A stretch of 64,000 bases of DNA, from NCBI GenBank assembly GCA_031308135.1, contig JAHLJT010002630.1:98810141-98874140 (forward strand). Direction: 5' to 3'. How positions within the stretch are numbered: the first letter of the stretch is position 1; each line of letters starts with the position of its first letter. The notes beneath the pieces are model-generated. The model had not been told where the DNA came from and ran no database searches. It saw only the letters and a program-made list of their open reading frames with translations. A program made the translations under genes and the position numbers. Shown here one piece after another: positions 25,730-36,574 of the stretch. The stretch is from Acheta domesticus. Taxonomy: Eukaryota; Arthropoda; Insecta; Orthoptera; Gryllidae.

Positions 25730-26443
25730 TAAAAATTATATTTTTGGGTGCAGATGAATGGTAAGAAAATTAGTTTTGCGGTAATAAATTAGTAATAAAA
25801 TAGTTAAAAATTATGGCACTAGTTTGGTTTGAATCTGCTATGGGGGGCGGGCCAGCTTGATATCAAGCAGGCCCGCCACCCCCTGTTTCGGGGTGAAGAC
25901 GAGTGGTAAAAAATTAGTTTTGCGGGTAATAAATTAGTAATAAAATAGTTAAAAATTATGGCACTAGTTGGTTTGATTCTGCTATGGTGGGCGGGCCAGC
26001 TTGATATCAAGCTGCCCGCCACCCCCTGTTTCGGGGTGAAGACGGGTGGTAAAAAAATTAGTTTTGCGGTAATAAATTAGTAATAAAATAGTTAAAAATT
26101 ATGGCACTAGTTTGGTTTGATTCTGCTATGGTGGGCGGGCCAGCTTGATATCAAGCTGGCCCGCCACCCCCTGTTCGGGGTGAAGACGGGTGGTAAAAAA
26201 ATTAGTTTTGCGGGTAATAAATTAGTAATAAAATAGTTAAAAATTATGGCACTAGTTTGGTTTGATTCTGCTATGGTGGGCGGGCCAGCTTGATATCAAG
26301 CTGGCCCGCCACCCGTTTTTTGGGTGAAAATGAGTGGTAAAAAAATCGGGTTTGCGGTAATAAATTAGTAATAAAACAGTTAGAAATTCTGGTACTAGTT
26401 TGGTTTGATTCTGCTATGGTGGGCGGGCCAGCTTGATGGACCT
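25730..26443 (-). repeat. Right inverted end: ~144-bp tandem units
   Basis: About five units, the complement of the left array. Junction palindromes are centred near 25861, 26005, 26149 and 26294, giving spacings of 144, 144 and 145 bp. The outermost unit (GGGTTTTTTG variant, TGGTACTAG) is closest to the outermost left unit, while inner units share the CCCCTGTTTCGG variant. The two ends therefore match in the order of their variants. Confidence 0.85.
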
Positions 26444-26796
26444 AGTTCCTCACATACCAAGAATATAAAAAAATTGCCGTTCTAACACATTAAATTCTCT
26501 AAGCAATTACAGCATTTAAATGTACATTTAACGGCTTAACTGTATGGAAATATTGTTAATATTTCAATTAATGAGAGTGATACTTATCCTTAATAAAGAA
26601 TGCAATATTTAGGAGTTAAAGCGCACTAGATTCTCTCGCAAATTAATTGTGTTTTGCGATTCTGTTATTGTTCTATTATCATTCTTGAATACATACACTA
26701 TCTAGTAAAAAGCAGTGTTTGTTTATTTAACTAATTCTAGTAAAACTGTCTATGTGCTCATTGGAGCCCCAAAATTGTTTCTCGAATCTAGTTCTG

Positions 26797-26818
26797 GGCA
26801 TGGATATATATCCATGCC
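26797..26818. repeat. 22-bp perfect palindrome
   Basis: GGCATGGATAT followed by its exact complement. It lies outside the foldback element in AT-rich DNA. No function is suggested by its context. Confidence 0.6.
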
Positions 26819-27055
26819 TTTCGTGAGAGTAATATAGAAGAATATCAGGAGTAATTTTAAAATCCTGAACCAAGAAGCAAGAAAATGTAAGCGAATGACT
26901 AGAAGACTATGATTGGAGATATTTCCTTAACGAAATTTTGACAAAACTGAAACATGAGTACTTTCCTGTGAATATTCAACAAAACATTTATGAAACAGTG
27001 TTTTTGGAGACACACACCATCTTCCAGCGTAATGGCCAGTTGATAAATAATGAAT

Positions 27056-27270
27056 TTGCAGTTCATTTACCGTCGAAATTGATTTTCTATACTCGGGAAC
27101 AAACATTTTCAAATTTTTATTTTTCTAAAATAAAATTTTTATTTTCTAAATTCTTGTTTCTAGTTTTCATTTTTTTAATTCTGGCCCTCAAGAAAATGTG
27201 CGCAAATAATCTCGTTCCCCACACGTCATATACAGTTTTTACTGTTTTTTGACCAAATAAATAAATCACG
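27056..27270. repeat. Interspersed repeat, copy 2 of the 13.2-kb family
   Basis: Collinear with 13198-13403 and ending in the same CAGTTTTTACTGTTTTTTGA and AAATAAATAAAT tract. The 104-codon frame across it is not conserved between the two copies. Confidence 0.6.
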
Positions 27271-29884
27271 TGATACAAATCACGTATAAATGCACAATAA
27301 ACATCGACAGAATGCTTTTTGTAGGCAAACTCTGCAATTTTGTTAATTAATTTCTTTCTCCATTTTGTATTTCGAACAGTGTTGCATACATGCCTAACGC
27401 CTCAGTAAACAACGTGCAACCACATTCCTCTAACGTTCTCTGAGAAGCAATGGGATTCATGGGGCATTGTTCGTAACTGTGAACTATAACTCGATTCTGT
27501 CGCGGTGGATTACCGCCGTCCATCCCCACAATGCAGCGGTTCGTCTGTGAAACGTGCTGCAGCGGGAGTATTTGGTAAGTTTGAATTGAGACGGTCGGTC
27601 GCCCAGGGACCGCGAGTATTGTCTCCGCATAATGGAAGTTCTGCTGATGAAAACAGAGAGCAGTGGGGGTTACGTGATTGTTCCGGAAGCGTATAGTTGA
27701 CGATAAGAATGGCTGTGAATTGCAAAAAAATCAATGTTTTTTAAAACATGCCATCGATATTAACATCCATAACATCTATATTTTTGAGTAGAAATATCGA
27801 TATTTTAAAGATCGATGTTTTACTTTCGATGTTTTCTTCAGATCCTTATAATTGTCCAGAAACATCTATGTTTTAAATCTCATGATTTAAATAAAATTTC
27901 CTGTATCTATTTTATTTGTGCATTGCTTGTACACAGCATCCATTGACAACTGTTACTCTTGTCAATCCATAAGCGGCACGAAACAGTTTGCCATTTGCAA
28001 ACTTTTTCCATTACTTGCTACTGTTTTTATTATTTGTTGATGTTTTTATCGACGTTTTCATCGACATCGATAACCTTTTGTTGAAGTATCGAAGTATCAA
28101 GTGGTTTTGTAAATTTTACCATCACTAAGAATGGCCGTTTGCGTTCATACCATGGTGGAAACACATGGTTCATACTTCATAAGGCATGAAAGAAATTAAT
28201 TTGATGATAAAATGTTCCAATGTAATGCACCAATTGGATCAATGAGATTGAAATGAGAATTAAAATTAGCTGGAAACTCAATTAGAAATGAGTTTGAAAC
28301 TAACATTCTCCTTAAATATATGTACTGCGTCAACTAGATCGCCAACTAGCCCATTTTGAGGGAAGATTACTTGAAAAAACACTGTTTCAAAAGTGTAATT
28401 TGTATTCCTAAACCGGCGACATGGCGAATCGTATGTTGTCTCATATTATTTTTTTAATATTGTCATTTTTCACTTTTACAAATATAAACAAATATTATAA
28501 GTGTCTCCACGTAAGAAAATACCCTAAAACTGTAACAAGGCGGGGTTTCGGCACTACCAACCTCGTCGAAATGAAATGCGAAAGTGCATAGAAGATATAG
28601 ACACGGCATGTTTAAATGTACGTAGTGTCCTTAAAAAATGCAGATTTGCTGAAATCATTTTATTTATGTTGTGTTGTGACTTAAAAATCGCAACAGGCAT
28701 ATGATGTTTAATTTATAATTTATAATTTTCACATGAAAATAAATATTCACATGAAAAAAAGTAATAGTTTTTGTTGACATTACATATTTGCTACTAATGC
28801 AGCTGGTGCACAATTTTAACGACATTATTTTAAATATTTTACGCCGAAATATAACTTTTTATTGCTAAATCTGAGTGAACGACTAAGAATGTGAAATACT
28901 GTATATTTTCCGTAATAGTAGTACTCTCCTTAAAAATAAACCAATAATAAATTTTAGAAACATAACTTATTGTATATACTGCACATTTTTATTGCATAGA
29001 AAAAAACAGTCAAGTCAGAAAATAAATTGATATATAGAAATGTTCCGATATATAGAAAAGTTTTTAAACGGAATTTTCAAGAGACAGAAAAAATATTCAA
29101 TTTAGAGAGAATTTCGATGTCGAATTTCGTTGACGTTCAATATATGGAGTTTCGACTGTAATTTAACTCGAATTAAATAAAACACGTTCCTGGGCATGCA
29201 TGTTGTTTCCGAATACCTACATGTTTAGCGCGTATACGGAACAGTGCCCCTCCAAACTGCAAACCGCCAACTTCCGCTTTCCCGCTTTTGCGGAAGTTGC
29301 GTTAACACACTCGCTCCTGCATTTCCTGTGAGCTGCGGGCCCTCGATTCCAACTTTTCCGGCTTCCTCGAGAGCTTCTGGAATTTACGCGATTGTCCCGT
29401 GAGGGATTTTTATCCGCTGGAAAAAGGCGCCTTTTTTGCCTTTAAAGTAGTCGACAGCCCTTCCCACTTCTTCAAACTTGGATTAGTCCTCTTTTCTCAC
29501 AGGATTACCCCTCCTTTCATTACTTTTTGATGTGGCTTTAATCGTGTAGGAGAATACGTTCCATTAAATGGACCGTTGAGAGCAAAACTGGTGTAAGTCA
29601 GAAAGCATACTTTCAGGAAAATGACGTGCAAACGAAAAACGCTGTAAAACTGTAATGCTTAGAAATGAATGACGTGAAGTGTTATGAACGTATTAAGGAG
29701 ATATTCTTTTAACTTATTATTTTGGACTAAAACATTGCTTATTAATTAATTAAATATTATGTTGAATTTCACCACTTTTCCACACACCGTTTCTGAAAAC
29801 TATGACTTTCCGGGTCAGGAGGCCGACTTTCCGGGTCAGTTTCGTCTTGTGTTTGACTCTTCAGACGTGTTAGTAACGCGCGTG
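27271..29884. other. No gene recognised
   Basis: AT-rich DNA. Around 27750-28080 the motif CATCGAT/ATCGATG recurs at irregular spacing. 29210-29470 is GC-richer and appears single copy within this window. No frames above 75 codons. Confidence 0.4.
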
Positions 29885-30085
29885 TTCTATGCAACATGGC
29901 TCTAGCGACACGTTTAAAGCACGGGCGTCGAAAAACACTTTACACGAAAGAAACGTTAATCAGCGCCCAGAATGCCAGTTGCTGTCTTTGATTTCGCTGC
30001 GACAACTTATTACTGAGACAGCCAGCAATTAACACTGGAAGACATTGTTTTCTTTGGTGAAAAGTTTCCGTCTTCTTATCTAACT
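29885..30085. repeat. ~200-bp direct repeat, left copy
   Basis: Matches 30565-30765 at an offset of about 679 bp: GCTGCGACAACTTATTACTG and GGAAGACATTGTTTTCTTT are identical in both. A family 1 SINE lies between the two copies. Confidence 0.7.
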
Positions 30086-30136
30086 CCATGTTTTTCCCGT
30101 CGTGCGGGTGCAATGGCACCGCAAGAGGATACAGTG

Positions 30137-30551
30137 GCTTTGACTGATTGGTGATTCCTAACGCGTCAACGGAGAAGGTAATTATTCCCGTAAGTGTAGT
30201 GCATGCTCTTATCGCAGGCTGTGGCGGTGATCTTCCCTCGCTGGCTGGCGAGATGTGGTGCTCACCTACGACAGCTTGACGGGTTTTCCCAACCACGTAT
30301 CTCCCACCAGTGTGGCACAGCCCCAGCCGGGACAAGCTCTAAGCTCCTGACAGATCCCGTGACATGTGTGGTAGTGTGGTGCATGTGAAGTTGTGAGGAT
30401 AGGACAAAGAGGAAGGAAAGATCGCGCGGGATCCGTGGTCCGTCTTTAGGGTACTGTTCGCCAGTGTTGTTCGGAGAAACCACAGAAAACTACCGATCAG
30501 AGCAGCCGGCCGCTAGAAATCTTCTGCACACAGCGGCTGAACGCCCGTGTT
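30137..30551 (-). mobile_element. SINE family 1, copy between direct repeats
   Basis: Landmarks in order: GTGCATG, TTCCCAACCACGTATCTCCC, CCCCAGCCGGGACAAGCTCT, GGACAAAGAGGAAGG, GGAAAACTACCGATCAGAGC. The tRNA-like head expected at the right end is missing or unrecognisable, so the copy is 5'-truncated. Confidence 0.7.
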
Positions 30552-30564
30552 AAGGTTGCATGTG

Positions 30565-30765
30565 TACAACGTCAAACAACGTGGCTTTAGCGATAGGTTT
30601 AACGCACGAGCAGCGAACAACACTTTAATACCAGAGAAACCTTGCACTCGAACGCCGCCCGCTATCTCTGATTCGCTGCGACAACTTATTACTGAGACAG
30701 CCTGCATTTAATGCTGGAAGACATTGTTTTCTTTGTGAAAAGTTCCCTTCGTCTTCTCCCCTAAC
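30565..30765. repeat. ~200-bp direct repeat, right copy
   Basis: Second copy of the 29885-30085 sequence, with substitutions and small indels, indicating an old duplication or two insertions of one unknown repeat. Confidence 0.7.
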
Positions 30766-31276
30766 TCGCTTTGATGTTCTTCCCCAAAACTCTTCCCATC
30801 GCCGAAGTTAGGCGCGGCTGGGAATCCCCTCCTCTCGCGCAGGTGCAAGTGGCGCCGGAAGGCGCTGCGGTGGCGAAGAGGGAAAGAGAGAGAGTAGTTA
30901 ATTGAGCAACGGGCTGTAGGTCGCGATGGTAAACGTGGTATCGCGGTGGCTCAGCCAGACAGCGAAGCCAGCGCGGGCGTGCAAATGTACATGGCGGGTG
31001 AGGGGTGGTGGGGGTGGGGGGGGCGGCGGGGGGTTTACAGGGCTTGACACGGGTGGGTGGAGGTTGAGGTCGAAGGTCAGAGCGAAGGCGCGGAGGTGGC
31101 GGAGGCGGGACAACAGGCCTGCTGTGGGAACCGGGAGTCCATTTTGCAGTGTGGGGTGGGATGGTTGATGAGATGAGGGGGGTCTGAAGGTGGGAGAGTT
31201 ATGGTCGATGTAAGGCATCCAAATGCACCGCCTCTTTCAGTCGTTCTACTTTCGCATCTTTCGTCCAAGCTTCCTA

Positions 31277-31454
31277 TACTGCGATTTTCTAAGAGCGACC
31301 CTCAAGGCCACTCAAATCCCATCTTCGCGATGGAATATGTCACGGCATTTCGCGTCTTTCTCAGTCGTTCCGCTAGATTTCGCACGATCGCGACCGTATG
31401 AAGCAGTGCTTGCGATCATGCGACTTCTAAGCAACGGCAAGACCGAGAAAAGAC
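31277..31454. mobile_element. Family B palindromic MITE, cut by assembly gap
   Basis: Starts TACTGCGATTTTC after a TA (31275-31276) and carries the left arm and centre of the family seen whole at 34200-34455 and 48746-48997. The right arm would lie in or beyond the run of N. Confidence 0.7.
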
Positions 31455-31554
31455 NNNNNNNNNNNNNNNNNNNNNNNNNNNNNNNNNNNNNNNNNNNNNN
31501 NNNNNNNNNNNNNNNNNNNNNNNNNNNNNNNNNNNNNNNNNNNNNNNNNNNNNN
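31455..31554. other. Assembly gap (100 N)
   Basis: Exactly 100 N, a conventional placeholder for a gap of unknown size. It interrupts a palindromic MITE, a structure that often stops assembly. Frames that run through the N are meaningless. Confidence 0.98.
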
Positions 31555-32879
31555 AACCGAAAGTCAGCGGAACGAGAAGGTGCTCTGACACTCTGGACAA
31601 ACTTTTTGGATCGAACGGACCACGCCAGTTCAAGATTTCGACAGTACACAAGCTTTTAGAAAAGGTACTCATCTTATTATTAATAATAATTTATTTCATG
31701 AGAGGGAATAATAAAATCATGAAACGTGATAATTGTTAAAAAAAAGAAGAATATTACAAAGTGATGCTATGAATTGAAATAGAAGTTACAAGCAATGTGT
31801 GGTTTATTGCAGCTCTTTTGTATAAGATACTTAACCAGCTCGAATAAAATTCGATCTTGGACGTACTGCAACGCCGACGCCAACGACGCGAGTCCCGAGG
31901 AGAACGGTGCAGTCAACGGGATCTTGCTCGTGTTCGAGTTCTTTCCAGACGACACTGAAAAACTTCAAGGCTTCGCACGTCGCGGGAGCATCGTGAGTTC
32001 GGCAAACCCTTTTCAAGTTAACGGCAGAAACGTGGCCAATGTAGAACGATTTTAGTATCATATTTCACTAGATGGTTAACTGTAATATTGCTTGACTTTA
32101 TTCATGAGTTTTTGAATACATATCCGTGCCAAATCGAATTACAGTTTCGTTACTGGACGCAGATATTTAAAAAGTGTTACTGGAAAATAAATTCAGAAGT
32201 AAAGATAGACAATTTTCAATTGATTGACATATTGTGTCGGATGCAAAGTTCAACTGTGTAGCATTTAACTTAACATTTTTGTTTTTTTTAAGTCTGAGAT
32301 CTCATAAGAGTAAATTAATTTTAACTTTGCTTAGTGTTGGTAAGATTAGACATTGTAATACGATAACAGTTTATGCATTCTAATTGAATCAAGTGAATTT
32401 GTTAGAACAAGTAGAAGATTGATATTTTTTTTGAATAGAACATGGTATTGATATTATCGATTTATGTTATACACGAATGGTAATCAGGTACAAACCATTT
32501 TGAGTGTGTATTATTCTATGTGTATTTCAGGAAATGTGTGTAGAGATAATCGTGTATTAGATATGTATTATTGGAATTCCGATTCTTGAATCCATTCTTT
32601 TGAATTTAATTGGAAGATTTCAAGGGTTTATTTGCAATTAGATTTTTCTTACATGTTGTAACAATTTTTGGGTTTTTTTTTGCATATCAGATTCAAACAG
32701 GACATTAATAGTCATTCATGTTATGTTGATGTGCTAATTTTCAGTACAGATATATTGTTTGTTGTTATTTTCGTAAACCATACGACAAAAGTGTTCTTAA
32801 TCTATCCCAGTGTACTAAATCTTGAACCCTTCCCCTCGGAAAGAACGTCTGCTAGGACCTTCTTATATGAGTGCGTTGT
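31555..32879. other. No gene recognised
   Basis: Overlapping frames on both strands at 31795-32061 (62-86 codons) have no recognised family. The rest is AT-rich. Confidence 0.4.
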
Positions 32880-33205
32880 GGCTTAACTTTATTAAAGCCA
32901 CAACAACGAGTAACAAGGGAGAATTACTCGAGTCATCCGTCTCCTCCCATACGCGAGGTAATTTTACCCCAATTGTTGGACCAGGCGCTAGGTGGTTGGT
33001 TACTGCCTCACCCATCGTGCCATCGCCCGACATTGGGAGGGAGACAAAAAGGAAAGGTGGTGACAGTGTAGTGCATGTTTTTTTCACAGGACGCACTAGC
33101 GGGGGAGAAATATCGCCAGCTCCCGCGATATAGCATTCACTACACTTACGGTTCTAATGATCATAACAATTGACACGCACAAGAAACACCAATCAATCAA
33201 TAACG
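32880..33205 (+). mobile_element. Diverged SINE family 1, plus strand
   Basis: The 3' part, CACTACACTTACGGTTCTAA...AACAATTGACACGC...CAATCAATCAATAAC, is the complement of the ATTGATTGATTG-tailed end of the minus-strand copies. The 5' part is poorly conserved, so the start is approximate. Confidence 0.5.
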
Positions 33206-33229
33206 GAAGCGGTGGTGTTTCATTTTGAA

Positions 33230-33590
33230 TGAAACGTGAGATCTGACGCTGACATCCACGTGGACTTAAGTAGTTTTCCCTCTCAAGGTTTCTCCCCTAG
33301 ACTTGTACCTCGTCTGTCGGGGCAAGCTCTAAGCTCTCGACATGTGCGATATAGAAGTGTAAAAGGGTGTTTGTACGTGTTTTGCAAGTGGACTGGAGGG
33401 ATCAAAGATGAGAAAGAAAAGATAGCGTGCCGTCCGTGGCCCATTTCTTAAGGTGGCATTCGCCTACTGGCGATAGGATAGCACGGAAAACTACCAATGA
33501 GAACAGATGGGCGCTAGAATTCTCCTACAGACAGGTGTTGCAGTGGACCCAGGGGTGGAAGTGAGGACATCAAATGGCATGAAGTGAGAG
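33230..33590 (-). mobile_element. Diverged SINE family 1, minus strand
   Basis: Contains GGGGCAAGCTCTAAGCTC, CCGTCCGTGGCCCATTTCTT, GGCATTCGCCT and CGGAAAACTACCAATGAGAAC in the family order. It lies tail-to-tail with the preceding plus-strand copy. Confidence 0.65.
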
Positions 33591-33595
33591 TAATA

Positions 33596-34010
33596 TTGAT
33601 TGATTGATTGATTGCTTCCTAGTGATTCCGGGCGCGTCAACTCCTAATGTCATTAGAGCTGTAAGTATAGTGCATGATTTTTGCTCGGGAGATGGCTGTG
33701 ATGTTGTCCAGCTGGATGGTGAGTCCGGCGCCGACCTACCGTCGGCTAGATGGATTTTTCCCCAACCAGTTATCTCCCATCGACGGGGCGGCGCCCCAGC
33801 CGGGACTAGCTTGGTCTCCCTGGCATGTGTGGCAGTGTAGAGCATGCAAGAACGTGTGTAAGTAAGGGGTGAGGATAGGACATGAAAGAGGAAGGAAAGA
33901 GGATCCTGATGTTGATCGCAGAAACCACAGGAAACTACCGATCTGAGCAACCGGCCGCTAGAAATCTTCTCCAGACAGCGACAGCACTCGACCTAGGTAG
34001 GTAGCTGTTG
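33596..34010 (-). mobile_element. SINE family 1 with (ATTG)n tail
   Basis: Begins at the left with ATTGATTGATTGATTG, the simple-repeat tail of the minus-strand element, followed by GATTCCGGGCGCGTCAACTC, CCCCAACCAGTTATCTCCCA, CAGCCGGGACTAGC and ACAGGAAACTACCGATCTGA. The region corresponding to GGTCCGTGGCCC is missing, an internal deletion relative to the 12-kb copy. Confidence 0.75.
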
Positions 34011-34199
34011 TATACAAAATGAAACAATGCTAGGAGGTCTGCAACAACAATTTATTAATAACCACAATTCCAAAGAAATAACCTAGAACGTAGCCAGGAG
34101 TCACAAATTTCCGGGAGATGTAATATTTGCAGGTCGTTATACAATACAAATAGCCGTAGTCAAGAGAGTTACAAGTATGCGCGCCGGATACAATAACTA

Positions 34200-34455
34200 T
34201 ACTGCGATTTTTCTAAGAGCGACCATCAAGGACAACTCAAATACCATCTTCGCGATGGAATATGTCACGGCATTTCGCGTCTTTTCTCGGTCTTGCCGGT
34301 AGAAGTCGCATGATCGCAAGCACTGCTTCATACGGTCGCGATCTTGCGAAAGTCTAGCGGAACAACTGAGAAAGACGCGAGAATGCCGTGACATATTCTA
34401 TCGCGAAGATGGGATTTGAGTGGCCTTGAGGGTCACTCTTAGAAAAATCGCAGTA
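34200..34455. mobile_element. Family B palindromic TA MITE, complete copy
   Basis: Left end TACTGCGATTTTTCTAAGAG; the right end is its complement with one or two changes. TA flanks both sides (34198-34199, 34456-34457). Complementarity runs almost to the centre (TCGCATGATCGCAAGCAC against CGCGATCTTGCG). The central motif GGAATATGTCACGGCATTTC is related to family A's GGAATATCTCACGGTATTTC, so A and B are one superfamily with different tips. No coding capacity. Confidence 0.8.
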
Positions 34456-34459
34456 TAAT

Positions 34460-34790
34460 CAGGTCGATAGTTCAACGTAAGGCTGCAAGGTATCGGAGTG
34501 CGGGGCCGTCGCTCCACGGCAGCCCGCGCGGTCTTCCCACCCCTTCGCCGGGGATGGGTGGCGGCTTCGTGCCCCTCTCCTGCAGGGGGAAGGAGGGGGG
34601 GAGCGTCTTCTTACAACGCCTCGGTCGTTCCGCTGGGGCGGCGAGGTGTATATCGATTCTGTAGTGCGGGCTTCTGAAGTGCCCGCACAGGCGGACACTA
34701 CAGTAGCCTGTGTCGAAAATACTACCGCCGTCGGGACTCGAACTCCGGAACCTCTCGGTCAGACGCCGAGAGTATAGAGAGAAGATACCC
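34460..34790 (-). mobile_element. tRNA-derived SINE, variant family 3
   Basis: The minus strand from about 34790 reads CTCTCGGCGTCTGACCGAGA, then GAGTTCGAGTCCCGACGG, which has the form of a tRNA anticodon arm plus T arm with a good B box. The following TATTTTCGACAC matches the ATTTTCGACAC that follows the tRNA-like head of family 1 at 58930, so the two families share a junction. The downstream body (GC-rich) is not seen elsewhere in this window. Confidence 0.55.
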
Positions 34791-34834
34791 GCTAACATGG
34801 AGGAGGGGAAAATTGAGGGAGACTTTGAATTGAA

Positions 34835-35180
34835 TTGCCTTATTTTACGTGGCGAGACTCAAGCCATGAGGCCTGCTCTTCCGTCTGCACCACGCAAATT
34901 TCGCTACATTCCTTTCCCCGGATAGAGCGGAAAGAAGGTATTACTGAGGCGACGAAATCGGCGATTTGAATTTAGCTCAGAGGCGTTTAGGCTTGAGGAT
35001 CTTTTACATGCTAGTAAATCTACTAACATGGGACAGCCGGCTTTACTTCCCCTCCGAAGGAAGGCGTACGGAAGGACTTTTTCGCCCCTAAAAATCCACG
35101 GCTTCGATCGGGTTTGACCCCGCGAACTTGGGCATAGCAGTCCGTTACGCTAACCGCTACACTATCAGCCGCCGCTTGAC
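34835..35180 (-). mobile_element. tRNA-derived SINE, family 2, copy 1
   Basis: The minus strand starts with a tRNA-like head (TGATAGTGTAGCGGTTAGCG, then GTTCGCGGGGTCAAACCCG) followed by a body shared with 37264-37607. Plus-strand landmarks are TTACTTCCCCTCCGA, TCTACTAACATGGGACAG, TTGAATTTAGCTCAGAGGCG and CCTTATTTTACG. The short frames here are parts of the SINE. Confidence 0.8.
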
Positions 35181-35670
35181 AGCGCAGAAGCAGCGAATTT
35201 TACACAGACGACACACGAAGGGCGAAGCGGACGGCGAAAGTGGCGTGGCAGCGGATCGAAGAGACGGCCAGAGCGGAAAATGAGAGCTTAACTGCGCGGG
35301 AGAGGCGAGTCGGAATGACGATAACGCAGCCAAGTGTCCAGGAGCAGTTTGCGACGGTGCAGAGATCACGGCTGTGTTAACGCAAGGGCCCGAGGCCCCA
35401 AAGTTCAAGGGCCCCTCATAATTCTTAAAAAGATATTTAACACAATTTTTTCAAAAAATAAAATAAAAACGTATACAACAAGTTATGTAGGATTAAACTA
35501 TACGCAAAACTTGGCATAATGAAGTGGAGTCGCGCAGCATTGGATAATACTTATAATATGGAATGTGTCTGGATTGTTGCGTTTTCAATTTTAAACCGTA
35601 CAATTCAATAAAAAAAACTATTTTTTTCAATGTAATTATCAATATATATTTAAATTTTGTATGAATAAGG
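35181..35670. other. No gene recognised
   Basis: GC-moderate then AT-rich sequence; an 83-codon minus-strand frame at 35157-35408 overlaps the SINE head and has no recognised family. Confidence 0.4.
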
Positions 35671-36334
35671 TTAACCCATTAAGTACCAGCGTCCTCATTT
35701 GAGGACGGTGAATTTTTTTATTTCATTACATTATAAATTGTGTTCCCCATCACATTGTTGTTTGGCAACATCACAAAGGTTCGTTCAACAGATATAAACG
35801 TTTGTTATCGCTCAGATTTATATTCTTGTAGTTTTTCTAGCTTCCTAAGTTAGTGCATTTTATACTTTGTTTGTGTTGATAAAAAATTTGATTATATCTA
35901 CTTTTCTAAATTTCGGTAAGTAATCATTTTCGAAAGTATGTTTGTAGTAGAAGTCTGTTCAATTATTACCATCAAGTTCTTTTTTGGAAAATATTCTTCT
36001 AGTGTAATCGTATTTGCATTGTTAATACATGACAATAACTTATGTAATTATGTTTAATTATTTTATTTTATTTTTGTTTTAAATTTCCAAATGTAGTTAC
36101 GAAAATTCGAATCCAGTGGGCATAAAGATTTGTTATGAAGACTTATTTTTATTATTGCGGAAAACTTCATACCAAGTCCCAGCGTCCTCATATGAGGACA
36201 GTCCTCCACACCTACCCAAATTAATAATTTGAATTAATTTCGATAAAATTAAATAACTAGCACTCAATTATAATGACTTTTTGAATTTCACCAAAAAGAC
36301 TGCATTGAAAATAATTTGGGACTTAATGGGTTAA
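35671..36334. mobile_element. piggyBac-type non-autonomous element, TTAA target
   Basis: TTAA lies at 35671-35674 and 36331-36334. The inverted ends between them are CCCATTAAGTACCAGCGTCC at the left and the complement of CCCATTAAGTCCCAAATTAT at the right (CCCATTAAGT and CCA shared). TTAA duplication and C-rich tips are typical of the piggyBac superfamily. Two near-identical 16-bp perfect or near-perfect dyads lie inside (GTCCTCATTTGAGGAC at 35691-35706; GTCCTCATATGAGGAC at 36184-36199). The 656-bp body has no transposase frame. Confidence 0.85.
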
Positions 36335-36574
36335 ATTGAAACACTAAGAAATGCTTTCAAAATATTAAAAGGAACAAAATAAAATGTGAATTGATAGAAT
36401 TTCCTTCATATTTCAGCATTGAATTGGGGGGGGGGCGAGAGACCTGTGAAAGTCAAGAGTAGGGCCCCCCAAAACAACCTAGGCCAAGGGCCCCCAATGC
36501 TGATGAAACTACCCTGGTGGAGATCTCGATGGCAGTAAATCAGGCCTGATTAACCCAGTGGCATGCGGAGCGGC

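Larger units (their letters stand above)
21564..26452. mobile_element. 4.87-kb foldback-type element with 9-bp target duplication
   Basis: The element body is 21573-26443. It starts AGGTCCATCAAGCTGG and ends with the exact complement. Immediately outside, AGTTCCTCA is present on both sides (21564-21572 and 26444-26452), a perfect 9-bp target duplication. Both ends consist of head-to-tail ~144-bp units in opposite orientation. The 3.8-kb interior has only short frames and no transposase, so the element is non-autonomous. Foldback elements and some Mutator-like elements make 9-bp duplications and can have tandem-repeat termini; membership in either is inference. Confidence 0.85.

Noticed and set aside
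34740..34790. A functional tRNA gene
   Set aside because: The T-arm and anticodon-like arm are present, but no complete acceptor stem or D arm is seen and a SINE junction follows.
35100..35180. A functional tRNA gene on the minus strand
   Set aside because: A second copy at 37547-37607 is followed by the same ~270-bp body and has a target duplication, showing a SINE head and not a tRNA gene.
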